64,000 bases of DNA, from the NCBI GenBank assembly GCA_910591455.2, contig OU342806.1, positions 20,108,209 to 20,172,208 on the forward strand, in the 5' to 3' direction. Under the pieces are notes generated by a model. The model was not told the DNA's origin, made no database searches, and worked only from the letters and a program-made list of their open reading frames with translations. The position numbers and the translations under genes were made by a program. Origin of the DNA: Pholis gunnellus (lineage: Eukaryota > Chordata > Actinopteri > Perciformes > Pholidae). Below are positions 12,901 through 25,374 of the stretch, piece by piece; the first letter of the stretch is position 1; each line of letters opens with the position of its first letter.

Positions 12901-14106
12901 ATAAAAAAACCGCAACCGTCTTTGTCTTCGCAACCACTCCAGCCCCATTCCAGCCCTCCTCGCATTGCATTTCTTTCTCTCGGCACCCTCCCCGTCGGTT
13001 GAGTCAGCTCAGAACGAGGGCAGCGGTCTGTCAGGTGTGAATAGACGCTGTGTTGGCGGAGCTGAGCGCATGACCTCTCTTGGATGCAACGCAAATATTC
13101 TCCCTTCGTCGAGGCTCCAGAGATCAGTCAGAAAGTGAATTGTGCAATAGCAGCGATGGCAGACACTGACAGGTCTTTGGCCCGGGTGGAATTTGGCCAA
13201 TCCCCGATGAAGGGAAGATTCCTCCTGCAGAATCACTCTTGAAAGTCAGGTATTTGGTTCATAACACGGTATAGATAAAGGAGATGCGTATGAGATGAGG
13301 ACACACTCGTTTAGATGTAAACGGGGCTACAGGGTCGACCTAAAACCTGAAATGTGGGGGGGTGGAGATGGAAATTAAGGTTGCATTTTCCACTTCTACC
13401 ACAAATGCTCTTCACTCCCCTGGGCCATTGGTCAAAGACAGAGTGGGATTATGGGATTTGCAGTTCTGGTTGAAGTCCAAAACAGGTGTCTAAACCTTGT
13501 GTTGAGGTAACCTCAGGGTTCTCTGTTGCTATTTTTTTTCTTTTTCTCTACCAGCTTCAGAACGTGGCCAGTTCAGACAAGCTCACGACAGAAATGACTC
13601 AACCGCAAAATATCTGGAAAATACCTGGAATGAGTCTTTGTGTTTGACTTTTTTTAAGAAAAGTAGGCGATGCACCGTCCTATTTTTGGAACGGGGCTCA
13701 TTAAAGCAGTCTGGCTTACCGAGTCATTCCACATTTTTATTCAGAAAAGGGGAGAACTTAGTAACATCCTGCAAATCACCTTGGAGCAGATTTACGTGGT
13801 AATGAAAAACATACGCCATAGGTCTAAAACTGGAACAGGAGACTTGGCTTAGGAAGGAAGTAGATCTTCTACCCGTGCAAATATAACATTAAAGATCAAC
13901 TTGATAAATGTTTGACGTGGTTCAAGACTTGAATAAACTCCATCTTTTTTTCAGGTTTTCCAGAGGTTATTCGCCGTTCGGCTGAGCCATAACCACACAT
14001 TATGTCTGCAAAATAAATGTTACAGAAGAGTGATCTGAATAAATCACACCGCGGTTGAATCTCAATTAGTGAACGCACATAAATACGCTCACAGACGGTA
14101 ATATAG

Positions 14107-14108
<2 letters not shown>

Positions 14109-14148
<40 letters not shown>
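14109..14148. repeat. (GT)20 microsatellite
   Basis: A 40-nt tract, 142 bases before a C18 plus (CA)n block of the opposite sense. Confidence 0.97.
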
Positions 14149-14151
<3 letters not shown>

Positions 14152-14290
14152 TCAGACGTCTGGAGGTCTTGAGTGCGTACAGTGAGGGCTGGGCCGTCAC
14201 ACAGTTTGAAGACAGACTTCATAAGTCACCTTGCTGTAGCAGCATGGTTCTAACAACAGAACCTGTTGAGTAAAGGCCAGTCGAGCCAAA

Positions 14291-14415
<125 letters not shown>

Positions 14416-14658
14416 GAGCCCCCCAGCTGACAGCTCCCGTCCCCATCCTGTCTGGGCCCACATGGCCTGGCTTTGGATGGGAGACATCTCTGCACATTTC
14501 TCCTTACCCTCCTCCTCCTCCTCTTTTTCTCCCTACATTTCAGCCCAGCTGTGCCAACGAACCCCGTGTGTTACGTTTTTCCTGTTGCTTCTCTGGCCAA
14601 AAAATTAAAAGGAGTGATGGAAAAAAAAAAAGAGAGAGAAAAGAAACGGTTGAGTGAG

Positions 14659-14661
<3 letters not shown>

Positions 14662-14697
<36 letters not shown>
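14662..14697. repeat. (GA)18 polypurine tract
   Basis: A GA tract within a longer purine-rich stretch (from about 14618, including a poly-A run). The polypurine mirror symmetry could allow triplex DNA. Confidence 0.95.
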
Positions 14698-14703
<6 letters not shown>

Positions 14704-15310
14704 TTGAGTGTCCATTTCTGGCACGGGTTTTGCTGTCTGCTCACTTTTCACGGCCCGTGGTTTTATTAGACTTTCCGCCGGGCCATGGGCAAGGTTAAAC
14801 GGCCACCGATGCCCCGTTTGGGCTCGAAAACCTCCTGTTAGCTCCCCCTCCGGCTCCCCTCGCCTGCCTCCCCCCCCCCCCCTCCCCCTGGCTGTCCTGC
14901 GGTGCCGCTGCCAGTAAAGGAAACACATTAACACCCGGGGCCAGTAACAGAGAAGGCTTTGTCCACAGCCAGGCAGGCCGGTCCATTAGGCCCACGCTCT
15001 GGTCCACACCGCACCAATTAGAGCAGGCAGGGAGCAGAGCCACTCCAAACATAGGTGTGAGCTTTACAGGGAGACTACAGGTGTGCTCGGGGGGGAAATA
15101 ATGGACTTTATTACTCATCGGGTGTACTGTGCTACACTGTATCCTTCTGCCACCTTTTTAAGAGCAAACGCGGCCCCGCAGAGTTTAGACAACCTGTGTT
15201 TAACCTGCAAACCTGAATCAAACCCCCTGCGTTCCAATTCACGATCGTTACCAATCATGGCTCATGTTACCTTTACTTGCCCCACTGGGTCCTAATATAC
15301 AAAATACCAT

Positions 15311-15480
15311 AGAGAGATGCAACTAATGAAATTATAGAACTACATGCTCGTCAGTCCAATAATCGAAAACCCCAAAATATTTAATTTACAATAACATAAA
15401 ATCGAGAAATAATGGAAAACAAAAGCAGAAAGTGGATGTCAAGATGCAGACTGTTTTGCTTGATAAAATAATTAATGAAA
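15311..15480 (+). mobile_element. Degenerate copy of a common fish repeat (GATGCAACTAATGA...CCAAAATATTTA)
   Basis: The order of GAGATGCAACTAATGAAATT, GTCAGTCCAATAATCGAAAA and CCCCAAAATATTTAATTTAC, followed by a GAGAAATAATGGAAAAC-like end, follows a well-known teleost repeat family. That family normally reads GCAACTAATGATTATTTTC, later CCCAAAGATATTCAGTTTAC. Boundaries are approximate. A second, independently decayed copy is at 21572-21690. Confidence 0.55.
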
Positions 15481-15549
15481 CTTTTAAAAAGCATTCCAGA
15501 AATAAAAAAATGCATTTCGATCAAGTTCAAGACTCACAAGAGACTGGTT

Positions 15550-15568
15550 AAAAAAAAAAAAAAAAAAA
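15550..15568. repeat. A19 homopolymer
   Basis: A poly-A run about 70 bases after the degenerate repeat at 15311-15480. No clear retroposon body ends at it. Confidence 0.9.
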
Positions 15569-17467
15569 CGTCAAAGTTAACAATGCTTTCAGTCCCTAAC
15601 AATGGTCAACGTACAAAAACACTCTTCACCCCCCATAATGCAGCTCCATAGCATTTTTACATGAGATCCTCAACCCATTTCTTTAAAGCTTCACTTCCAG
15701 AGATTGTAACACAGGCTCTCTGTTAAAATGCCCACAATAAGATAGACCTGTGGGATAAACAAAGTGTTTTTATTTAGGAATTTCCTCCACATAAAACATA
15801 GTCAGCTGTTTCTAGCTGCGTATTCATTCCCCATGAATCTGCGGAGTTCCCCTGAAAAATAGTTGTCGATTAGGTATCTGTCCCATCGGCTGATTGCCGG
15901 ATCATCTGAGCACCAGATTTAGGATGTGAGAATGTTAAATAAATATCCCTCACAGGGTGGTGAGCCCGTCTGCTGTGGATGAGAGCAAAGCTGACAATCA
16001 TGCATGCGTCAGTAGGAGATGAATAATTGCAGCTTAACATTTGACTACAGTCAGTGGTATCTGTCAGAACGGATGACCTGCCAGCTTGGAGAACGGCCCC
16101 CCCGGGGGGGGCCAGATGAGACGATCATGCAAAGACGGGACAGGTCTGACATCGGAGGGGGTTTCCATCCGCAGTTTATCTACGCTCTATAGACACATGC
16201 TATTTCATCACAAAAGTCACAGAACTCTGAATACCATCAGGGTTTGGACGTCGGATTTTGAATCCAGAGAAAGTCTGAAGACTCTTTTAAACTTTATGAA
16301 ACTCCAGCTCAACGTGGCGACAAAAGCAGCGTCGACACGGGGGCCGTGCGACCGCGCTCCCGACACACAAACATGCTGTATTTTCTCAAATAAGCGCGTC
16401 TTAACCTTCTCTGGTTCTGTTTTTGCTCAGCCTGCCCCGAGGCTGTCGCTTTCCTATGAAATGATTACTACAAATTTGGTGCATTCGCATGATTGGATTC
16501 ATGGGATTTTCCTGTGTCTAAATGGAGGCTCTGCTCCATGTCAGGGCAACAGTGATACAGTGTGGAGACAGAGCCGCGCTATTATGGACTAGAGCTAAAA
16601 GGCAACGTTCATCTCAGACGGGAACATTTTTTAAAAAGAAATACAGCATGTAGGAGCTCTTAAGAGGTCTCCGATAGGTTCACGCAAGGTTGTGGGAGAT
16701 GTATGTACAGCAGAGATGACGCGTGTGCTCAAAATAACCAACTCTTTGATGCTTTCCTTTTTGAAATTAAACTTTCACATATCTGCCGTTTTTGGCTTTT
16801 GAACACGAGGCAGAAGAGCCGAGCCACAGTTGAACTCCTCAAGCTCTAATAAGCATGTTTCGACTAAGGCGGTGGCATTATTAGACATGACACCCTAATA
16901 TTTAGTGTTGATTTCCATCAGTAATAACGCTAGAATGTTTGGGTTGGAGGACTGGCGCATTTATTCGCAGGCTCTCTGCGGCATCGCTCCCCCCGCGGCA
17001 GGAACAGAGAACCTGACACCGGCCCTCGGTGTCCTGCCAGAAGCACCCAAAAAAACGTCTCTAACCCTTCTAGTGGCACAGAGATGATCATTAGGAGCCC
17101 ATTTCTTCTCCCGCAGATAATACCGCCACGTGTGTCGGGGAGCACCGCCGGCCGATCTGGCAGATGTGGTGATTCTGGACTGGACGCCGCACCGGCAGAA
17201 GCTGGGTGGTCCTGTTTGGTTGTCGTGTTTTTTTTTCTTCTCTGCGGCAGTTTCCTGTTGCTTTCTTTTTGGTGCAGACAGGCTGATGCTCTGACATTTG
17301 TCTCGGCATCCAGCCCAGATTTGACACTGAAATAGTGAATTAGAGAGGAAAATGAGAGAGAAGGAATCTAAAAGGATCTAGTGGCTGAAATGTGAGGTGG
17401 TAACGAATCGATTTGAGTTTTTGCTTTGGCTAAAGAGGATTTGGAGCAGTAGAGGAGGTTTGGAAGG

Positions 17468-17505
<38 letters not shown>

Positions 17506-17673
17506 AAGTTTGGTAGGGATCTCTTCCATGAGGAGGCCTTGATTTCACTTATCTGCCCTCCGTTTGTTTCTCCGTTTCTGACCGATCTTCTGTTTGTGTG
17601 TGTTGGACCCAGCTAACCCTCTGTAATATTTATACCCCGTGTAAACGAAGCGTTTTCAATCTATGTGTTTTAG

Positions 17674-17801
17674 GTTCGAACTTTGTGACGCGTAAGATCA
17701 GCCGCTCCGTGGCAAAGATTCACATCGGCCAACTGGAGAACTTCAGCCTGGGCAACCTGGACTCCAAGAGGGACTGGGGCCACGCCAAAGACTACGTGGA
17801 G
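17674..17801 (+). CDS. gmds: gmds internal exon C (about residues 215-257): RDWGHAKDYVE segment
   Basis: The acceptor is TAG at 17671-17673 and the donor is gtaaaa at 17802, giving 128 nt: two bases completing a Gly codon, then 42 codons ending at Glu in phase 0. The peptide includes SNFVTRKISRSVAKI and then GNLDSKRDWGHAKDYVE. FVTRKI and RDWGHAKDYV are hallmarks of GDP-mannose 4,6-dehydratases from bacteria to human and lie in the substrate-binding half of the protein. Compared with human it differs at a few surface-like positions (Ala to Ser, Tyr-Leu to His-Ile, Cys to Asn, Ala to Ser). The next exon should begin AMWLML; I could not find it in the remaining 46 kb. The open frame continues on both sides of the exon into intron, which has no coding meaning. 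Confidence 0.97.
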
Positions 17802-18338
17802 GTAAAACACACACACAACCCTAACCGCACACGGTCCCAGAGAAAGAGACACAAACTGTGCGCGCGCCGCTGCAGAGTTGAACAGGGTTCAGATGTGCAC
17901 GTAGCATTAACGGGGCCATGTTTTCCCAGATCGTTTGAGGCCGCAGTATGCGATCTGCATGAAGCCTCCTGTGATTCCCTGCCAAAAGAGAAACGGAGAT
18001 AGAGAAAGAAAGGGGGCGGGCGGGCGGGGGGGGTAGGAGAGAGAGAGAGAGGGGGCTCCATGCTGTGAGGCCACAGACTGCACTCTGGTTTCCCACAACT
18101 CACCCATGTCCCAGATCCCTTCAGGGCCCCCATCGCCATTCCCCGAACGCCCGCGGAATGAAAGAGAGATATTAAGGGAATGCTGCGTCCTGGGGACGAT
18201 GACAGAAATATGGTGTTTGTGTTCACGTAATGGTGCCAGCAGCAAGCAGAGAAGGGAGTGGGAAGATGAAACGAACAGTGGGGTCGCCACGTCCAGGAGC
18301 AGACGGAGCTCAGCGTTTCTGAATATGTGTATTTTTCT

Positions 18339-18459
<121 letters not shown>

Positions 18460-19330
18460 AAACGCACACTCCTACATGTGTGTGTCAAAGTGTGAGATAG
18501 GTTAAGGTTGGAACACGTGTGTGCGACTGTTGAGATGAAAGGCTCGACGGGTTGCCATGTCCCTCACCGCGGGCCGTGTTATTATTAGGAGGTGGCGGTG
18601 GCGGGGGGGGGGGGTTGCTCTTTGAGATGGGAGCGGGGGTGAGGAGGTGACGGCGGGTAACCTCGCTTTAACTGCAGATCTCAGTGCGGGGGTCACTGCG
18701 TCGGAGCAGAGCCGGGTGGAAAAGCGGCGTCTCAAGCTGTAGAGGCGGGTCGCGGAGGCGAAGATGGCGTCAGTGAAGCGGTCACCGCCCGATACCTCAA
18801 GACAAGATCTATCGTATCCACAGTATATTATATTTGGCTCCTGTGGGAGGAAGTCTGACTTGATGGAAGCTCTTTTTTTTTTAAATTATTTTTCTTTTTC
18901 GTTTGTCGGAGGATATTTAGCACAAACTGATTCACATCTGACAAAATGGAGCATGGTATATATATTATGTGTCGATATTGGAATTAAAAGTCCAGTTCAC
19001 ATGTGAGGTTACAGGAAGGTGCGGCATTTCAAGGCGGAGTGGAAGAAACGCAAATCAAATTTTAGAGGTCAATGGAAAAATGGTCAATAGTGCTGTCTTC
19101 CTCATCCCAACGGCCTTAGAAACTGTAGTATAGTAAAGTAATGTTGCAATTTTGAGAATTATCAACGTTGTCATTTACAGTACACAGTGTCCGCTACTAT
19201 GTAAAACAACAAGGCTGCTTCTTATTCTTCAACAAGTAAAATTCTAGTTGTTGGGTCACATTCAGCTTCCTGTTATTTTCGTCTCACTGACCAGTTGTGA
19301 GCTTCTATGTTGTTCATGCGACCCTGTGTC

Positions 19331-19332
<2 letters not shown>

Positions 19333-19386
<54 letters not shown>
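19333..19386. repeat. (TG)27 microsatellite
   Basis: A 54-nt tract ending in CATGTGTGCGCGTGCA. Confidence 0.97.
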
Positions 19387-19387
<1 letters not shown>

Positions 19388-19713
19388 ATGTGTGCGCGTG
19401 CACTCGCCTGTCCAGGGCACCCTGGCTTGAGACGCCCCAGGTTTCCTGTGGGAACGGCCGACATTCCAGCTCTGGTGAATCAGGCACCTCCTCGCCGTGC
19501 GTCTCCAGTTTCGGAAAAGGCAGATTTCGGGGAAGCCAAACAGAAGCCCGAGGAGGTGCTGAGGGGAACTGATGAGGAGGTGGAGGAAATGGGGTTGGGT
19601 GGGGCATGGGGGGGGGAAACAGACGCGTGTTTGTGGCGACGTTTGTACATTATGCATAAATGAACCATCTCTCCCGCCCTGCAGACCATCAAAGGCCGCG
19701 ACTGTCACCACGA

Positions 19714-19733
19714 CCCCCCCCCCCCCCCCCCCC
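19714..19733. repeat. C20 homopolymer
   Basis: A C run between unique sequences. Confidence 0.9.
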
Positions 19734-21571
19734 TCGTCTCCACCTCTCTCCATCTCACTTTGAAATATCCGTCCAGCGTCCAGCACTGTGTTACCATGGC
19801 AAAGCCAAACAACTGGCAGTTTGTAAACAGTACCATGTGTGTCTGCTTTAGGCTGACAACTGCTTTTCCTCCCTCCCTCTCTTACTCTCGCTCAGTCCCT
19901 CTCCTCACCCCACCCAGGACAGGGAAATTGCTTGTAATTGGCCGTGGATGGATTGCGGGTGGCAGGAGGGGCGTGCTGTGTGTCTGCCCTAACGACGTCT
20001 GAAGGCGTGCGGCTGGCTGGGCATCGTCTCAGCCGGGTATCGGGTGTCCGTCCCAGGCAGGCAGACAGACCTGGAGCTGCCCAGCTACTCTCAATGGAGT
20101 CCTTTTATTATTATGGTGTTACGGAATAGATGCCAGGAGCTGAACGCTTTAGTACTAAATCGGCAGATAGAATTATTTAAATCCTCCTGATCGCATTTTC
20201 CTCAAAGCTTTGGATTTTTCCAGTTCAGCTGATTGTGTTTTTTTTCGGGGGATTTTGCCGATAATTAACTGATTTCTGCTTCCGAGGCGAAAAGGAAACC
20301 CCACAGCAGTCACTCACTAAAGACTATCAGAGCAGATAAAGATGTAGGGGTTGTCCATCTTTACCAAGGACTGCCCTCCTCCCTCCTCCCTCCTCCTTCC
20401 TCTGCTCTCAGCCTATGCCCCCAGTCTGCCCGTGGTGGGTACAGCTGTTTGAAGCCCCCTCACCTACACCGCCTCCCCTTCTGGCTGCAGAGAGCCATTT
20501 CCTGTGCAGAGCAGAGGGCTGGCTGGGAGGGAGCAGGAGTCGGCCTGGTGGTTTTGGCCGTCTCTCTCTTCTCCCACTCCGTTCTACTGGCTTACTTTCT
20601 CTGTCCGTTTCCTCTCCCGCCTCTTAACCTTTTTTTTTTTTTACTTTTAGATGTTTTGTTCCTCCCCTGAAAAGCTGCGTCACCGGACCAGCGCTCCACC
20701 AAAGCGTCGCTCCCTCTTGCTCTCGTTTGGCGAGCAGTCTACCACCCAGTTACCAGATATTTCCCCTCTTGACATCTAATAACCGCGTCTTATTTTTCCC
20801 CCGACTGGAGCTGTTCTCGCTGCCGCATAGCGGACCAGAAACTGTTGCCAGATGAGATGTGGCTGACCCGCTGACACACACACAGTCCCGACAACCCCTC
20901 CTCGCTGCTCTTGTCTTGTTCGCATATTTATTTTGAAAATATAATTATCTGTGAAATGGGCTTGGGGAAGGTGTTTCCTAGCGATCTTAAGGTGTGTGTG
21001 TGTGTGTGGTTGCCCCTGTGTGGTGGGAGCTGTCTTGATTCCTGGCATTGTGTGGAGGCAGCGAGGTGACAGGACAGCCCTGATGTGTAATTCTTTCACC
21101 TCCTTTATTTTTCTTATCCTTTTTTTTTTTTTTTTTTACTGCCGCAGCTGCCTCTCTGTGCAGTAATGGTTACAGATGAGGCTAATTAGCCAATCACAGA
21201 GCAGATCAGGGCCAATCAGAGATGATTGATGAGAGCGCAGGGCCATTCATCACATGTTTTTGGCCTTGGAGGTGACAGCAGCGGCGGGGGGGGGGGGGTC
21301 AGGCTCCAGGACTCGGTACAGTAAACTAGACATGTACGTCTACATCTCCAGCTCGTTGATGGGGCGCTCATCCAGCACGACGCAACGTGCAAAAAGCCTC
21401 GTTAACTTTCTCAAAGACATTTTGAGGCTTGATGGACGCTGGGTGGTTTTTGCTGTGGAGATCAGATGTGTTAGTGTTGGGGGGGGGGGGAGTTTCAGCC
21501 TCACAACCTTGATGGTTTTAGGCTGTTTGTTAGTTAAAACAAAAAAGGAGAATATTCATTTTAGCTTTAAC

Positions 21572-21690
21572 CAACCGTTATTTTCATTATTAATTCAGGC
21601 TTTTGATTATCTTCTAGATAAATCATATCATGTTAATTTCATCGGTCACAGTCCAAAACCCGAAGATATAGTTTATAAGTATAGAAGACA
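21572..21690 (+). mobile_element. Second degenerate copy of the same fish repeat
   Basis: CCGTTATTTTCATTATTAAT is followed by GATTATCTTCTAGATAAATC and then CACAGTCCAAAACCCGAAGA with ATAGTTTATAAG and AGAAGACAGC. The same blocks appear in the same order as in the family described at 15311-15480. Divergence suggests an old insertion. Confidence 0.55.
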
Positions 21691-22116
21691 GCCACAATAA
21701 CAATCAACACATAGGCTAAATATATAATTTATCAGCAATTATCACATAAACATAACGATATTATGATTTCCATGAGTAGCACGAGTTTAGAAGCACAAGA
21801 GCGCTTTGCTGTCCCCCTGCTGTGTTTGTACCTGTACTGTGTGTGTCTGTGTGTGTGTGTGTGCGTGTGTTAAATGCATGCCTGGATCTTTACAGCAGTG
21901 ATTCAGGGAGCTGATAAATACCTTAGCCTGCTCTGTAACATTTTAATAAACACAGCTGGAGTGGTAAAAGGCTAAAATGAGAGCTAATAGGGCAGAGGAG
22001 AGGGCGCGTTAGGTTTCATCACCAGAACCTCCTGACTTCAACTCCCCCACCCCTTCAACCACTGCTGCCCCACAACACACCCACCCTTGCATAATCATAA
22101 TGTCATCTCTTGAGTT

Positions 22117-22119
<3 letters not shown>

Positions 22120-22154
<35 letters not shown>

Positions 22155-22285
22155 GCTCTGCAGGAGGTTAGTCTGAGTGTAGATCATTTAGTGAGAGAGA
22201 GACTGTGTCAGAAGCTCCCGTCATGTTGACTTGGCATCCCACACAAGTAGGATGAGTAAACGACAGCAGCTGTGCGCGTGAACGG

Positions 22286-22322
<37 letters not shown>
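22120..22322. repeat. Two (GT)n microsatellites
   Basis: Tracts of about 15 and 18 units at 22120-22150 and 22286-22321, separated by unique sequence. Confidence 0.93.
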
Positions 22323-22323
<1 letters not shown>

Positions 22324-24161
22324 CGTTAATTGCAGGTGAAATTCGACCCATGGCCTCAGCAGCAGCTTAATAAACTGGGGTTTGCCCCCCTGTGGCTCAG
22401 AGCAATAAAACCACACTGAACCTTGAGCAACCTTATGCATGAACACACACACACATTGAGATGTGTAAATGAACATAATTGAAAGAGAATGTTGACTCAA
22501 AAACATTTTAAGCATTTTAACGGACTGATACAGGGTATCTGATCACAGGTCTGAGGACTTGAACTGTTGATGGAGCCTCTAGCGCGTCCTTTGGTGTATG
22601 GGTAGTTTACTGGTGATGTAAAGTCAAGAGACAAATGGGAAGAAAACAGAAGTGAGCTATGACTTTGTTCCAGATTCCATCCAAGGAAGTAAAAACACTC
22701 AAAAACAACTTCAGTGTCAAATCTCTTTAAGGATTATAAAATGTTACATCATCTTATAAAAGATCTGATTTTCTACTGTCAGTGTCCGGCATTTTTAAAG
22801 TTTTGTAGTTTTCTTCTCTATTATAAAGCACTGATAGTGTTCGAAACCCTATTTTAAACTGGAAGATCTGGGTCGACTCATTTTGAATGTTGTGCTTCTT
22901 GAAGGCAAACGATGATGTTTGTAGAGGTTCACTCTTTCGTTAAGTAGTAACTCAATTTAATTTAATTTCCACATCAGATCTCCTTTTGCTTATTGGACTC
23001 TAGGCCGTCGACACACTTACACACGTGGGCCGAGGTTTTGCACTAAAACATAGTTGGGTTGTTGTGAAATGAAGGCAGAACACAGACACAGGTAGACAGA
23101 AGAGAGTTGCACTTGGATGAGCACACGGGAAAGAGGCGTGGGAGAGGTAAGCTAGAACCAAAAGAATGATGAATTAGGTGAGACTCTTAAAATAGACCCC
23201 CAGGGAGGCACTCTTGCCCCATCTGAGTCCAAATCCTAAATCACCAGACATGGAGTGAGTATTTACTGTGGCATCGCACCAGAGGGACAGAGAAAGAGGC
23301 TCGGCGGGGGAGGGGGGGGAGTCATAGAGCAGCAACACTGAGGGTATTCCCAGTCCAGATCATTTAGAGCAGCGGGGAAGATAAATGGAGAAAGGTTGTG
23401 TAAAAGTGACTCCCTCCTCTTCTAATAGGGGAACAGATAACATGACAGCAGACATTCTGGGGTTACTGCTGTTGTGAAGGGGCCACGGTCGGGTTTGCAG
23501 CTCCACGCACTGAAACCTGACCCAGGAGGTGTCCTCATTGTTGGGGTGAGATTCAGGGGTTTTCAGGGAACATCTTTTTCCTATTCGCGTTCTGTTAATT
23601 ACTTTCTTATTCCGCTGGTACTTTGCGGTCAGAATGTAAAGGGAATGACAGAAGGGTTACTGGAGGCTGGAAGTCCTGTTCTTTTCTTTACAAATAAACT
23701 CAATTTTGCAGTGTTTCTACTGGTTTAAAACCCCAAAAGTTCGAGCTTTGATTGCTGCAATCTGACCTAAAAAACAACTCGCAGTTTTATGTGAAGAAGC
23801 AAAATACAGATGCGCTCGGAGCACCAAAAGGCAGGTTTAATTTCAGATGGACAAATGGTAATTTAATGCCTGAGAGGAATATGTCCATCTCTATCTCCAT
23901 CTCCAGATCTGTTCCTGTAAGAATTATACCAGAAAGCTCTAAATAATCTTCCTAATAAAGGAGGACCTTATTATTTAGCTGCTACAGCGTCACTACAGCT
24001 TCGGCTCTCGTTTGTCTTTTGCTTTTCATTTTTTTTATTTCTTGCATGCTCTTCCTCGCCCCCCCCCTCTTTTGTGTTGGGACAAGATGAGTTCATAAAG
24101 GGTCGAGTAATCCCGGTGGTTCAATTTGTGGAAAGATCAATCATTTAATAACATTAATAAC

Positions 24162-24206
24162 ATTAATAACATATTCATAGTTGAAAACTATGAATATGTT
24201 ATTAAT
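24162..24206. repeat. Perfect AT-rich inverted repeat, 21-bp arms, 3-nt loop
   Basis: The left arm (24162-24182) begins ATTAATAACATATTCATAG and the right arm (24186-24206) is its exact reverse complement, separated by GAA. A short tandem array of a 9-bp ATTAATAAC-like unit (24145-24170) runs into the left arm, so the hairpin may have arisen by replication template switching. Confidence 0.9.
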
Positions 24207-25127
24207 ATTATTGCGTTGGTATGACAATTGTCATTGAAACCTAATGTGAGCAAATATCTTTTCAAGTTTGAAAGTTTCAATCTCAACTTTTGGAACAAAC
24301 TTTTGCACACCTATGTTTTTTGCATCTGGTGATGGAGATTGTGAGATACAACTGAAAGCTCCTACTAGATGGATTAGTCCCGGCGCTGCTCTGTGTGTTT
24401 TGGTTCTCATTTTTGGACGCAGTGTCAAACTTCTCCAATCATGTCTCTAGCTTAATAAGCCTCGTTTCACTCGCTTTCATCTGCATGAACCCAATCTTAC
24501 TGCGTCTCCTTTTGGCTTCCCGTTCCCTCAAAAATGAAGCGGCTAGCGCTCGTTATCCCTTTTTGCAGGAGTAGGCAGTGAAGGTGATTCAACTTGACGT
24601 GACTAATGACTTTACTTTCCTGTTTCAAGGCTGTTTCACTCCATAAAACATTGGAAGTCAGAAGAATCTTCCTCCTCCAGTGGAGGAACGACTTTTGGAA
24701 GTTGTAACGCAAATGTGTGTCAGATTTCAATACGGTTTTACTGCGGTATTGATGGCGAGTGCAAATCATTCTTCAATAATTGGCACCAAAGATTCATAAT
24801 ATACTAGTAGTAGGCATGCCAATGACTCTTTGTGCACGATGGAGTGTAAAACACCCAGGTGGTGCTTGTTTTTGGCTTTTAGCGCAAACTAGAGAGGGTC
24901 TGGTCCAGCTGGACGGCTGTGGTCCTCTGGTGTGAGGGTCATCTTTAAAGGAGAGAAGAAGGGTTGAAAGTCCTTCATGTTGGAAAGATTGGAACCTTTA
25001 CTGTTTCCGCTTTTTAATTTGTATTAACTTAATATTAGGAATATGTCTTTTATAATGGTGGAAACAAGATGAATGTTGAGATTTAATGCTACTCCCAGAA
25101 CATTCAGTATATTTTCCCAAGTTTGTA

Positions 25128-25250
<123 letters not shown>

Positions 25251-25252
25251 GA

Positions 25253-25374
25253 GCAGCAGCAGCAGCAGCTGGCTGTCCGTCTCAGAGTGACAGGCCAAAG
25301 CTCTCCCCTGCTGGGTTGAGGATGAAAGCAGATGCTCTCCTTCTTCTTCTTCTTCTTCTTCTTCTTCTTCTTCT
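25253..25374. repeat. (CAG)n at 25253-25269 and (CTT)n at 25340-25374
   Basis: Five to six CAG units follow the (GT)60 tract at once, and about eleven CTT units lie 70 bases further on. Three repeat classes lie within 250 bases. Confidence 0.93.

Noticed and set aside
17084..17335. 83-codon open frame with hydrophobic segment (17084-17335)
   Set aside because: The hydrophobic part is a T-rich tract (about 17227-17275). No signal, splice or homology support.
17598..18002. 134-codon open frame starting at 17598
   Set aside because: Only 17674-17801 is coding (gmds exon C). The flanks are intron that happens to stay open, and splice sites define the true limits.
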